Position numbers and translations under genes: made by a program. A stretch of 64,000 bases of DNA from assembly GCF_018333375.1 (NCBI RefSeq), contig NZ_BORW01000020.1:1-64000 (forward strand), read 5' to 3'. The notes under the pieces are model-generated. The model did not search any database. It was not told where the DNA came from and worked only from the letters and a program-made list of their open reading frames with translations. This DNA is from Paenibacillus cookii. GTDB lineage: Bacteria; Bacillota; Bacilli; Paenibacillales; Paenibacillaceae. Of the stretch, positions 37,049 to 45,236 are shown one piece after another (position 1 is the first letter of the stretch; each line of letters opens with the position of its first letter).

Positions 37049-38821
37049 ATGAACCGCAAACTTATTGCCGCCGCGCGCGGCGATCATCCACTGGATTTAG
37101 CGATCAACAACATTCGGCTGGTCAACGTTTTTACCGGCGAAATTTACCCGGCTGCCATCGGCATCGCGGACGGCACCATCGTTCACGTCACCGCGCCGGG
37201 CGAAACGGAGCTTGAAGCCAACGAAACCATCGACGGGCAAGGCAAGTTCGCCGTTCCCGGACTGATCGATACGCATTTGCACATCGAAAGCAGCATGCTG
37301 ACGCCGGCCCATTACGCGGAAGCCGTGCTGCCTCACGGCACGACGCTGATCGTGACCGATCCGCATGAAATCGGCAACGTCCTGGGCGAGGAAGGCGTTC
37401 GTTACATGGTCGAAGCCAGCAAGGTGCTGGACCTGCGCGTCATGACGCTGGCGCCGTCCTGCGTGCCGTCCGCCCCCGCGGTCGAAACGGGCGGAGCCGA
37501 TTTCACGCCCGAGGTCATCGAACGCATGTTGACCTGGGACGGCATCGACGGCGTGGCCGAAGTGATGAACTATCACGGCGTCATTCACGAGGACCCGCGC
37601 ATGATGGGCATCCTCGAAGCCAATGAACGCGCCGGCAAAATTCCGCAGGGACACGCGCCGACGGTCGTCGGCCGCGAGCTGTCGGCTTACCTCGTCGCCG
37701 GGCCGGACTCCGACCATGAATGCCGCACCATGGAAGAGGCGATCGCCAAACTTCGCGCCGGCATGATCGTGGACATTCGCGAAAGCTCCTTTTCGCTGAA
37801 TATGGCCGAAGTCGCCAAGGCGATCGCCGGCAAAGGGTACCTGCCGAACGTTACGCTTTGCACCGATGACGTGCTGGCATCCGACCTGATCGACCGGGGC
37901 CATATCAATCACGTCGTGGTCCGTGCCATCGAAGAAGGCATTCCGGCCGTGGACGCCATCCGCTATGCGACGCTGAACGCCGCGAACCGCCTGAACCGCA
38001 AGGATGTCGGAGCCATCGCTCCGGGACGCCTTGCCGACATCGTGCTGGTCGACGCGCTTGAAACGATGAACGTCTCCGACGTTTTCATCGGCGGCGAAGC
38101 GATCGTCAAAGAAGGCAGGCTGATCAAACGCCAGCAGCATCTGGAGCCGCCGCAGGCGTATTTGCAAACCGTGCACCTGCCGGAAATCCACGCCGACGAT
38201 TTGCGCCTCGACGTCGACGACCCGAACGCCACCGAAGCGCGCGTACGCGTCATCGAATACGATTTTGCGCCCGGCCTTCCTACCGGATTCATCGAAACCG
38301 TGCTGCCGGTCAAAGACGGACAGCTTGTCCCGGAAGCATATGACGGACATAAAGGGCCTCTGAACCGCGTTGCCGTATGGCATCGCCACGGGCTGAACAA
38401 CAATAAGGCGCTCGGGCTGACGGCAGGCTTCGGCATTATCGAAGGCGCGGTAGCGACGACGGTTGCCCATGACAGCCACCATCTGGCCGTGCTTGGCGTC
38501 AACACCGACGATATGGTCATGGCGGCCAACGAGCTGCGCAAGCGCAACGGCGGCATGATCGCCGTCAAAAACGGCAAGGTGATCGCATTCCTTCCGCTCC
38601 CGCTTGCAGGGCTGATGAGCTTGGAGGAAGGCGAAACCTTCGCGCCGAAAATCAAAGAATTCATCGAGATCATCCAGGCCGAAGTCATGCCGGGCAAAAA
38701 CCCGATCCACCGCATGATCGTCGTCACGCTCCCGGTCATTCCGGCAGCCAAAATTACCGATCTTGGCTTGGTGGACGTCAACAAGCAGGAGCTTGTCCCG
38801 CTGATTATCGAAACCAAATAA
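37049..38821 (+). CDS. ade: Adenine deaminase
   Basis: A 590-residue adenine deaminase converting adenine to hypoxanthine and ammonia. Metal-binding motifs: LIDTHLHIESSMLTPAHY and DPHEIGNV in the amidohydrolase barrel, with CTDDVLASDLI further on, plus the family-specific C-terminal region containing VAHDSHHLAVLGVN. Length matches AdeC. The ATG follows AAGGAGA. Together with the permease it forms a purine salvage operon under likely PurR control, followed by a strong terminator. Confidence 0.95.
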   Translation: MNRKLIAAARGDHPLDLAINNIRLVNVFTGEIYPAAIGIADGTIVHVTAPGETELEANETIDGQGKFAVPGLIDTHLHIESSMLTPAHYAEAVLPHGTTLIVTDPHEIGNVLGEEGVRYMVEASKVLDLRVMTLAPSCVPSAPAVETGGADFTPEVIERMLTWDGIDGVAEVMNYHGVIHEDPRMMGILEANERAGKIPQGHAPTVVGRELSAYLVAGPDSDHECRTMEEAIAKLRAGMIVDIRESSFSLNMAEVAKAIAGKGYLPNVTLCTDDVLASDLIDRGHINHVVVRAIEEGIPAVDAIRYATLNAANRLNRKDVGAIAPGRLADIVLVDALETMNVSDVFIGGEAIVKEGRLIKRQQHLEPPQAYLQTVHLPEIHADDLRLDVDDPNATEARVRVIEYDFAPGLPTGFIETVLPVKDGQLVPEAYDGHKGPLNRVAVWHRHGLNNNKALGLTAGFGIIEGAVATTVAHDSHHLAVLGVNTDDMVMAANELRKRNGGMIAVKNGKVIAFLPLPLAGLMSLEEGETFAPKIKEFIEIIQAEVMPGKNPIHRMIVVTLPVIPAAKITDLGLVDVNKQELVPLIIETK

Positions 38822-38837
38822 TCCTTTGAACCATAAA

Positions 38838-38896
38838 AGCCCCCGGGACCGCGCCGGACGTCCAACGTCCTTGCGGTTCGGGGGCTTCTTTTTTGA
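38838..38896 (+). terminator. Terminator of the purine salvage operon
   Basis: AAGCCCCCGGGACCGC pairs with GCGGTTCGGGGGCTT across a 25-base loop and is followed by TTTTTTG. Confidence 0.85.
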
Positions 38897-38919
38897 TCCG
38901 GCGCCGATTGCTGTTTTGG

Positions 38920-39885
38920 TTACACGACCGGCTGGTTTTCCGCTTTTTCCGGCACAGGGGACAAATAGCGCTCCACAAACCGCCTTATGCGATGCGCATA
39001 TTCCTTCTTGTCCACAAAATAGGCATTCGCATGGACCGCGGCAGGCACGACATACAAATCGGTTTCCCCTCCGGCCGCCGCTGCGAGGCGATGAACCATT
39101 GGAAAAGGAACAAACGCGTCCTTGTCTCCATGGATGAACAAAATGGGAAGGCGCGTTTTGGCGACCTGCTTCAAGGCCGAACCTTCACCGAAAAAATAAC
39201 CTGCCCGGAGCTTGCACACCAGACTGGTTACAGGCAAAAGCGGAAACGGGGGCAGCTTGTACATCTGCTTCAGCTGGTACGTCAAAATGTCCTTGATCGA
39301 AGTGTAGGCGCAGTCGGAGACGATGCATTTTACCTGGTCGGGGAGCTGCTCGCCGCTGGCCATCAGCACCGTTGCCCCGCCCATCGAGACGCCGTGCAGC
39401 GTTATCTGCATGTCGGGCCCGCTTCGCTCCAAAATATAACGGATCCACTGCACGACGTCCCTGCGGTCATGCCAGCCGAAACCGATGTAATCGCCGCCGC
39501 TTTGCCCGTGTCCGCGGTTATCCGGCATCAGGACATGGAAACCCATGTCGCTGTACAGCTTGGCGAAAGCGCCCATTTCCCGTCCTTGGCTGTTATATCC
39601 GTGTACCACGATCGCCGTCCGGTTCGACGGCCGGGGCGCAGGGATGTAATATCCCGTCAGCGGCAGCCCGTCCTCTCCTTGAATATGCACGGTCTCGACA
39701 GGCTGGCTGCTCAGCCATTCCTCCGCGTGTTCCCACGGATGATCCATTTTTACCAGCGCCGGATCGGTTTCCAGGAAATCTTTCCGGCTTCGTTTGATGC
39801 CTACATTATAGAAATATATGCTTGCTCCGAAAAGAAGCAGCAGGATGACGATCACGCATAAAAAGACGATCATTGCCGCGGTCAT
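38920..39885 (-). CDS. Membrane-anchored alpha/beta hydrolase
   Basis: A 321-residue serine hydrolase. A single N-terminal membrane helix (about 5-27) precedes an alpha/beta hydrolase domain with nucleophile elbow HGVSMGGAT, oxyanion HG in AIVVHGYN, acid in FIHGDKDAFVP, and catalytic His in VPAAVHANAY. It resembles B. subtilis YqkD and related S9/BAAT-type proteins of unknown substrate. ATG 39885 follows AAGGAGG; the earlier frame start lacks one. Stand-alone gene. Confidence 0.87.
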   Translation of the reverse strand: MTAAMIVFLCVIVILLLLFGASIYFYNVGIKRSRKDFLETDPALVKMDHPWEHAEEWLSSQPVETVHIQGEDGLPLTGYYIPAPRPSNRTAIVVHGYNSQGREMGAFAKLYSDMGFHVLMPDNRGHGQSGGDYIGFGWHDRRDVVQWIRYILERSGPDMQITLHGVSMGGATVLMASGEQLPDQVKCIVSDCAYTSIKDILTYQLKQMYKLPPFPLLPVTSLVCKLRAGYFFGEGSALKQVAKTRLPILFIHGDKDAFVPFPMVHRLAAAAGGETDLYVVPAAVHANAYFVDKKEYAHRIRRFVERYLSPVPEKAENQPVV

Positions 39886-39981
39886 GTTTTCCTCCTTACC
39901 GAAATTGCGATCGAGCCACTGTAAATATGTACCTTTTAAAAATACCACTTGCCGCGGCCTTTCACAATGATTGCCCCAATC

Positions 39982-40020
39982 AAAAAAACAGCCCGCGGCT
40001 TATGTCCGCTGCGGCTGCTT
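39982..40020 (-). terminator. Terminator of the flavodoxin-fold gene pair
   Basis: CAGCCGCAGCGG pairs imperfectly with CCGCGGGCTG on the minus strand, followed by seven T. Confidence 0.65.
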
Positions 40021-40039
40021 TTTGGCTCGGAGCTCCGCT

Positions 40040-40495
40040 TCAGGAGTCTCCTTTATTTTGCTGTTTGCGCGCCATGGCCCGCAGCGCTTCGCGGTAAGCA
40101 TCGTCGGAGCTGGGGTCCGGCTTGGCTTCGGCCTTCTCCTGCCGGACTTCTTCCGGAGCATACCCCGCAAACTTGCGCAGAGCCTCGCGATAAGCCCGGT
40201 CCCCTTCGCTTGCGGACCGGTGCGCCTCCGATTCGGCTTCCGCCAGCGCCGTCCGGTCCGCGGCTCTTGGCGCGACCGTCCTTGAAGGTTCAGACGGAGC
40301 CGCGGCCGGGGGCCCGACCTCCGGAGGAAGATCCTGAATGGACATCGCAGGCGGAGCTTCGGGCGTTTCAGCCGCTTCTTGCTTTGCAGGTTCCTTTATT
40401 TCCTTGCGTTTGCCGGCCCGTTTGCCGGCACGGGAGTTATAGACGAAAAGAAAAACAAGCGCTGCAATGGCGAGCGCCACGAATGCAATGACCAT
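40040..40495 (-). CDS. Hypothetical single-helix membrane protein with repeated motif
   Basis: A 151-residue protein with one N-terminal membrane helix (about 3-20), a basic stretch KRAGKRKEIK, then a Pro/Ala/Glu-rich disordered region. Two copies of a helical motif, DRAYREALRKFAG (about 98) and DDAYREALRAMAR (about 131), stand out. I do not recognise the family. It starts 13 bases after the flavodoxin-like gene on the same strand, so they are probably co-transcribed and end at the 39982 terminator. Confidence 0.65.
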   Translation of the reverse strand: MVIAFVALAIAALVFLFVYNSRAGKRAGKRKEIKEPAKQEAAETPEAPPAMSIQDLPPEVGPPAAAPSEPSRTVAPRAADRTALAEAESEAHRSASEGDRAYREALRKFAGYAPEEVRQEKAEAKPDPSSDDAYREALRAMARKQQNKGDS

Positions 40496-40507
40496 CGTTC
40501 ATTCACC

Positions 40508-41062
40508 CTACCTTGAGGCCGATGAAGCAACCAGCCGTTTGGTTACCTCAGCCACCCGTCTGCCCAAAGCGCGCCCAAGGATCAAGTCGTTTTCGCTTGG
40601 CAGGTTTTTCGGATCGTCATCGGACAGCTCGACGGGGCAGGTGACGCCAACGCCGTAATAAGAGCCGTACAGGGCATTTTCCGGAATGTCGCTCGGGAGC
40701 CCGACGATGATCATGCCGTTATGAAGCATCGGCGTAATCAGGTTGATTAACGTCGACTCCAGGCCGCCGTGAACGGTAGCGGTCGTGCAAAATACGCCGC
40801 CCACTTTTCCGATCAGCTTGCCCTGGGCCCATAAATACCCCAGACGATCGATCCATGTTTTCAGCCCGGCGCTGATCGTCCCGAAATGCCCCGGGCAGCC
40901 CCAGATGATGGCGTCCATGCCTTCCAGCTTGTAAATATCCGCCTCATTGACATGGGCAATCTCCGTTTCCGCTCCTTCGACTTCGCGGGCGCCTTCGGCC
41001 ACGGAACGGGCAAGCGCTTCGGTATGTCCGTTTTCGCTGTCATAAACCACGTATATTTTCAT
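40508..41062 (-). CDS. WrbA/NAD(P)H:quinone-type flavodoxin-fold protein
   Basis: A 184-residue flavodoxin-fold protein. The FMN phosphate loop is [13 protein letters not shown], and the [21 protein letters not shown] and YGVGVTCP segments fit the WrbA/NAD(P)H:quinone oxidoreductase group, which performs two-electron quinone reduction. ATG with a GGGGGAT Shine-Dalgarno-like stretch about nine bases upstream. Cytoplasmic. Paired with the membrane protein downstream. Confidence 0.85.
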   Translation of the reverse strand: MKIYVVYDSENGHTEALARSVAEGAREVEGAETEIAHVNEADIYKLEGMDAIIWGCPGHFGTISAGLKTWIDRLGYLWAQGKLIGKVGGVFCTTATVHGGLESTLINLITPMLHNGMIIVGLPSDIPENALYGSYYGVGVTCPVELSDDDPKNLPSENDLILGRALGRRVAEVTKRLVASSASR

Positions 41063-41244
41063 GCGGATGATCCCCCTTACTCATGCTTTGATTCCTTATT
41101 TATCCCCATTCCCTTTTCATTTATCCATAGGCATGGCGGCCGGATGCAAAAATCGACAATGCTGAATATGCTTTCCCCATTTAGGGGATGCTCACTTTAT
41201 CTGGCTGCAACCAGCTACCCAAGATTAGGAGGAGACTAACACGT

Positions 41245-41880
41245 ATGAACTCTCGCGCACTTCTCGTCAATGTTCTTGTCGTCATCATCGTGCTCGCGTT
41301 GGGCGGTGCGGCGATCTACTATTACAACCAGACGTCGAATTACGTGAAAACCGACAATGCGCAGGTAACGGGACAGGCCGTTTCCATTAACGCGCCGGCG
41401 GCCGGAAAGCTGGCGAGCTGGAACGGGCAGGTCGGGCATTATTACCAAACGGGCGAAGTGGTGGGAAGCATCGTCGCGCAAGGAACCCGCACGGACATTA
41501 CGTTTCCGCTCAGTTCCACGATCGTACAGCAGAACGCTCTTCCCCATACGTATGTCGCGCCCGGCACGACGCTGGCAAGGGCTTATAATTTGAACAATCT
41601 GTGGATCACCGCCAACATTGAAGAAACGAAGCTGGACAAAATCAAAGTCGGACAAACGGTCGACGTCTATGTCGATGCCTTTCCGGATACGACGCTGACG
41701 GGCAAAATCGATCAAATCGGACTGGCGACCGCTTCGACGTTTTCGATGTTTCCAACGACGAATTCCAACGCCAACTACACGAAAGTGACGCAAGTCGTTC
41801 CGATTATTATCACGATCGAAGGCTACAAAGGTCTCGGGCTCGTTCCCGGCATGAACGCTACCGTCCGAATCCACATTTAG
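41245..41880 (+). CDS. HlyD/EmrA-type efflux adaptor, hairpin-less
   Basis: A 211-residue membrane-fusion protein with one N-terminal helix (about 5-25), the half-lipoyl segments YVKTDNAQVTGQAVSINAPAAGKL, a short barrel, and a membrane-proximal C-terminal domain (VPGMNATVRIHI). The alpha-helical hairpin of typical EmrA proteins is missing, as often seen in Gram-positive pumps without an outer membrane. ATG 41245 follows AGGAGGAG; the longer frame from 41188 has no site. It precedes the EmrB-type pump by 18 bases. Confidence 0.87.
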   Translation: MNSRALLVNVLVVIIVLALGGAAIYYYNQTSNYVKTDNAQVTGQAVSINAPAAGKLASWNGQVGHYYQTGEVVGSIVAQGTRTDITFPLSSTIVQQNALPHTYVAPGTTLARAYNLNNLWITANIEETKLDKIKVGQTVDVYVDAFPDTTLTGKIDQIGLATASTFSMFPTTNSNANYTKVTQVVPIIITIEGYKGLGLVPGMNATVRIHI

Positions 41881-41898
41881 CGAGGGGGCTTTCCTGCC

Positions 41899-43443
41899 AT
41901 GGCAAACGCAAAGGAATTTCATATGGGGCGAACGCTCACCGTCTTGCTGCTGGGAGCCTTTGTCTCCATTTTGAACCAAACGCTTCTGAACGTGGCCATC
42001 CCCCATTTGATGAATGAATTCAACGTGTCGGCCACGACCGTCCAGTGGCTCTCCACCGCGTATATGCTCGTGAACGGCGTGCTCGTGCCGGTGACGGCGT
42101 TTCTGATCGAATCGTACGGAACGCGCGCCTTGTTCATGTCCGCCATGGGCCTTTTTACCGCCGGGGCGGTCATATGCGCCGTCAGCAACTCGTTCGTGAT
42201 CATGCTCGTCGGGCGGATCATTCAGGCGAGCGGCGCGGGCATCATTATGCCTGTCGTCATGAACGTGTTTCTGACGGTGTTTCCCCCGGAAAAACGGGGA
42301 ACCGCGATGGGGACGATGGGCATCGCCATGATGTTCGCCCCCGCGGTCGGCCCGACGCTTTCCGGCTGGATCGTGGAGCATTACACGTGGCGCATTTTGT
42401 TCATCATGGTCATCCCGCTTGCCGTGTTGGACATTTTGTTCGCTTTCCGGTGGCTGACGAACGTCAACAAGCTGACCAAACCGAAGTTCGATTTTTGGGG
42501 AGTCGTCTTTTCCACGCTTGGTTTCGGCGTGCTTCTGTACGGCTTCAGCTCGGCGGGAGACAAAGGCTGGACAAGCGGGATCGTGCTTGGCTCGCTGTTC
42601 GTCGGCCTCGTCTTTATCGCGTTGTTCGTCGTGCGCGAGCTGAACATGAAGGTTCCGATGCTCGATTTTCGGGTGTTCCAGTACGATATCTTTACGTTTT
42701 CCACCATTATCGGCGGCCTGGTCAACATGGCGATGTTCGGCGCGATGCTGCTGCTCCCGATTTACCTGCAAAACATCCGGGGCTTCACGCCGCTCCAGTC
42801 GGGGCTGCTATTGCTGCCCGGCGCTTTGCTGATGGGCGTCATGTCGCCGATCTCCGGCGCGATTTTCGATAAAACCGGGGCCAGGCCGCTTGCGATCGTC
42901 GGTCTCATCATCACGGCGCTGACGACGTTCGAATTCAGCAAGCTGACCTCGGACACCACCTTCTCCCACCTGATGCTGCTGTACACGGTGCGCAGCTTCG
43001 GCATGTCGCTGATCATGATGTCCGTGCAGACCGAAGGACTCAACCAGCTTCCCCCTCGGCTTGGGGCCCATGGCACGGCGATGTCCAATACGATGCGGCA
43101 GGTGGCCGGTTCGATCGGGACGGCGCTGCTCGTGACGGTCATGTCCACGCGCACGACGATCCACGTTGAGCAGTCGGCGGAGCTGTATACGCCAAACAAT
43201 CCGTTTTTGACCGAAAACTTGGCCGCGGTCAGCCAAAACATCTCCGCCGCGGCCGGTGTGCCTGCCGAAACCGGATACGCCCTGGCGCTTCAAAGCGTCA
43301 TTGGCGTCGTGACCGAAAAGGCAACGATCGAAGGGATCAACGACGCCTTTATCGTGGCGACCTGGATCGCCGTCATCGCATTGGTGTTGTCCTTCTTCCT
43401 GCGCCGGGCGCGGAAAGGCAAACGGGCCAAGCCGGCGAAATAA
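41899..43443 (+). CDS. EmrB/QacA-type DHA2 efflux pump
   Basis: A 514-residue, 14-helix MFS drug exporter. Family marks: NVSATTVQWLSTAYMLVNGV, the helix 2/3 loop, GRIIQASGAGIIMPVVMNVFLTVFP, and motif C-like FAPAVGPTLSGWIVEHYTWRILF. It follows the adaptor, a standard EmrAB layout. It ends with a terminator at 43476. Confidence 0.93.
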   Translation: MANAKEFHMGRTLTVLLLGAFVSILNQTLLNVAIPHLMNEFNVSATTVQWLSTAYMLVNGVLVPVTAFLIESYGTRALFMSAMGLFTAGAVICAVSNSFVIMLVGRIIQASGAGIIMPVVMNVFLTVFPPEKRGTAMGTMGIAMMFAPAVGPTLSGWIVEHYTWRILFIMVIPLAVLDILFAFRWLTNVNKLTKPKFDFWGVVFSTLGFGVLLYGFSSAGDKGWTSGIVLGSLFVGLVFIALFVVRELNMKVPMLDFRVFQYDIFTFSTIIGGLVNMAMFGAMLLLPIYLQNIRGFTPLQSGLLLLPGALLMGVMSPISGAIFDKTGARPLAIVGLIITALTTFEFSKLTSDTTFSHLMLLYTVRSFGMSLIMMSVQTEGLNQLPPRLGAHGTAMSNTMRQVAGSIGTALLVTVMSTRTTIHVEQSAELYTPNNPFLTENLAAVSQNISAAAGVPAETGYALALQSVIGVVTEKATIEGINDAFIVATWIAVIALVLSFFLRRARKGKRAKPAK

Positions 43444-43475
43444 AATTCCGAACGCCCAGGAAGGCTTGATGACGG

Positions 43476-43525
43476 AAAACGCTCCCGCATATGGGGATAC
43501 CCCCCGCGTGCTGGAGCGTTTTTTT
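43476..43525 (+). terminator. Terminator of the EmrAB-type operon
   Basis: AAAACGCTCC pairs with GGAGCGTTTT around a loop that itself contains GGGG/CCCC, with further T residues. Confidence 0.8.
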
Positions 43526-43539
43526 GTTGCCCAAAGCGG

Positions 43540-43674
43540 CGGGACGAAGCCGGGCATGCCTCCATCGACGCCACGAATTTTATCCGCAAGTTCAAAAAAA
43601 ACGAGGGGCCGACTCCGATCCAATACCGGACCGTCGTCCGCGCCGAACGCCCCCGCGAAGAAGCGAGTTTGTAG
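43540..43674 (+). pseudogene. C-terminal remnant of an AraC-family regulator
   Basis: About 44 codons ending in a TAG at 43672-43674 encode an AraC second-helix segment: DATNFIRKFKKNEGPTPIQY. Without a start codon, ribosome site or first helix-turn-helix, it cannot be a functional regulator. It is followed by its own terminator-like hairpin (43692-43735) and lies just beyond the pump terminator. Confidence 0.75.
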
Positions 43675-43691
43675 CGCTTGCCCCTCATACG

Positions 43692-43735
43692 AACCTGCAT
43701 TCCGGGAAGGAACGGCAGGTTTTCTTTATTTTTTC
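43692..43735 (+). terminator. Terminator-like hairpin after the AraC remnant
   Basis: Arms AACCTGC (43692-43698) and GCAGGTT (43715-43721) are followed by TTCTTTATTTTT on the plus strand. It overlaps the 3' end of the convergent alkaline phosphatase gene. Confidence 0.6.
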
Positions 43736-44982
43736 ACGCCCCATGCTTTCAGGATCGCGTCATGCACGTACGTGTTTTCGTGCACGCCCGTAAAGAGCTC
43801 CGCGCCGCTTCCCATGGCCGTCAGCGGAATGTCCGCCCCGGTATGCCCGGAAGTCGTCCAATCGACGTAAAACTGCTCTTTCGAGCCGTAAATGCTGAAC
43901 GGTCCGTCCTCTTTCGAAATGCCGTCGCCGGATTCGTCTTTCTCGTCGACGGGCTCGAGCGAAAAGCCGCCGGTTTCATGGTCGGCCAGCACCAGCACGA
44001 GGGTGTCCGGGTGCTTTTTCGCGAATTCTTTGGCGACGCCTACCGCTTTGTCCAGCTCCTGCCCGGCTTTGATCGTCAGCTTCGCGTTGTTTTCATGCGC
44101 CATTTCGTCGGTTCCTTCCTCTTCAACCATCAGGAAAAAGCCTTTTTTGTTGGTGGACAGCGTGTCCAGCGCCTTTTGCGTCATGTCTTTAAGCGAAACG
44201 ACAGGGTTGTATACGTCCCCTTCGCCTTCCGGATTTTGCTGGAACATCTCCTCGTTGGCGAACAGCCCGAGGATTTTTCCGTTTTTCGCCTTTTGCAGCT
44301 CTTCTTTGCTCGTTACGTATTGATAGCCGAGTTTTTTCGCGTGATCGACAAGATTGCCTTCCGTGCCTTTGCTTTCTTCTTTAGGATCTTCGGCCGGATG
44401 ATCCGGGAATTTGCCCGGATTTCCCGCAGGGTACCAGAAGTCTTCTCCGCCGCCGAGCAGCACGTCGACTTTGCTGTTATCCAGATACTGTTTGGCGATT
44501 TTGCTTTGCTGCGAACGGTCTTCGACGTGAGCGCCGAATGCGGCCGGCGTGGCGTCCGTAATTTGGCTCGTCGTCACGAGGCCCGTCGATTTGCCGAGGC
44601 CTTTTGCCGCTTCAAGCAGCGTTTTGGCCGGTTTTTTGTTGGCGTCGACGCCGACCGCGCCGTTATACGTCTTCACGCCGCTGGCGATCGCCGTGGCGGC
44701 TGCCGCGGAGTCGGTCACCGCCGACGTGGAGTGGGTACGCAAAAATGCGGAATAAGGCATGTCGTCCATCTGCAGCTTGCCGTTCAGACCCACCGTGTTC
44801 AAACGAATGGCATCGCGCTGGGACGTTCCCATGCCGTCGCCGACGAACAAAATGACGTTTTTCGCTTTGGCGGGCGGCGCCGCGTTCCCTTTCGCTTGAA
44901 CGGCTCCCCCGGATACGATAAGGCTGGCTGCCGCCGTCAGGCACAGCGCGGCTTGCACGATACTGCGTTTCTTTTTGCTCAT
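43726..44982 (-). CDS. phoA: Secreted alkaline phosphatase
   Basis: A 418-residue exported alkaline phosphatase releasing phosphate from esters. It has a Sec signal peptide (KKKRSIVQAALCLTAAASLIVSGGAVQA). Metal and catalytic motifs: LFVGDGMG, the nucleophile VTDSAAAAT, EEGTDEMAHENN, LADHETGG, and the SGHTGADIP His. The second of two consecutive ATGs (44982) sits best relative to AAGGAGG. A four-fold TGNNAA-type repeat upstream suggests PhoP control. The name is by family; Bacillus uses phoA/phoB for this class. Confidence 0.93.
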   Translation of the reverse strand: MSKKKRSIVQAALCLTAAASLIVSGGAVQAKGNAAPPAKAKNVILFVGDGMGTSQRDAIRLNTVGLNGKLQMDDMPYSAFLRTHSTSAVTDSAAAATAIASGVKTYNGAVGVDANKKPAKTLLEAAKGLGKSTGLVTTSQITDATPAAFGAHVEDRSQQSKIAKQYLDNSKVDVLLGGGEDFWYPAGNPGKFPDHPAEDPKEESKGTEGNLVDHAKKLGYQYVTSKEELQKAKNGKILGLFANEEMFQQNPEGEGDVYNPVVSLKDMTQKALDTLSTNKKGFFLMVEEEGTDEMAHENNAKLTIKAGQELDKAVGVAKEFAKKHPDTLVLVLADHETGGFSLEPVDEKDESGDGISKEDGPFSIYGSKEQFYVDWTTSGHTGADIPLTAMGSGAELFTGVHENTYVHDAILKAWGVKK

Positions 44983-45017
44983 CATAATTCCTCCTTCATA
45001 TCGTTCCTGCTAGGGTT

Positions 45018-45071
45018 AGTATAGAAGGCAACTATGAAAAGAAATGAAGAGAAATGTAAACGCAATGTTTA
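45018..45071 (-). promoter_or_regulatory. Candidate PhoP-controlled promoter of alkaline phosphatase
   Basis: On the minus strand a TATACT -10 (revcomp at 45018-45023) has no -35. Upstream lie four TTAACA-like repeats (reverse TGAAAA 45035, TGAAGA 45045, TGTAAA 45055, TGTTTA 45066) spaced 10-11 bases, as in Bacillus PhoP boxes. Confidence 0.55.
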
Positions 45072-45109
45072 ATTGCATCCTTTTGCTCGCGCGCTTTCTT
45101 TTTTTCAAT

Positions 45110-45138
45110 TTCAACTGGCCGGGAGATTATGATATATT
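45110..45138 (+). promoter_or_regulatory. Candidate promoter of fumC
   Basis: TTCAAC, 17 bases, then TATATT, about 100 bases upstream of the fumC start. Moderate sigma-A match. Confidence 0.4.
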
Positions 45139-45236
45139 TCATATGGAGACAGGTCCGTTTCTTGCGGCCGGTTTCGGCCCGGTAACGAGCCTTGGAATCG
45201 AATATGAACTCACGAGTGGTGAAGGAGGAAATGCAA

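Noticed and set aside
37097-38710. Long minus-strand frame (537 aa) opposite ade
   Set aside because: GC-rich third positions in ade leave the opposite frame open; the plus frame carries metal-binding motifs of adenine deaminase.
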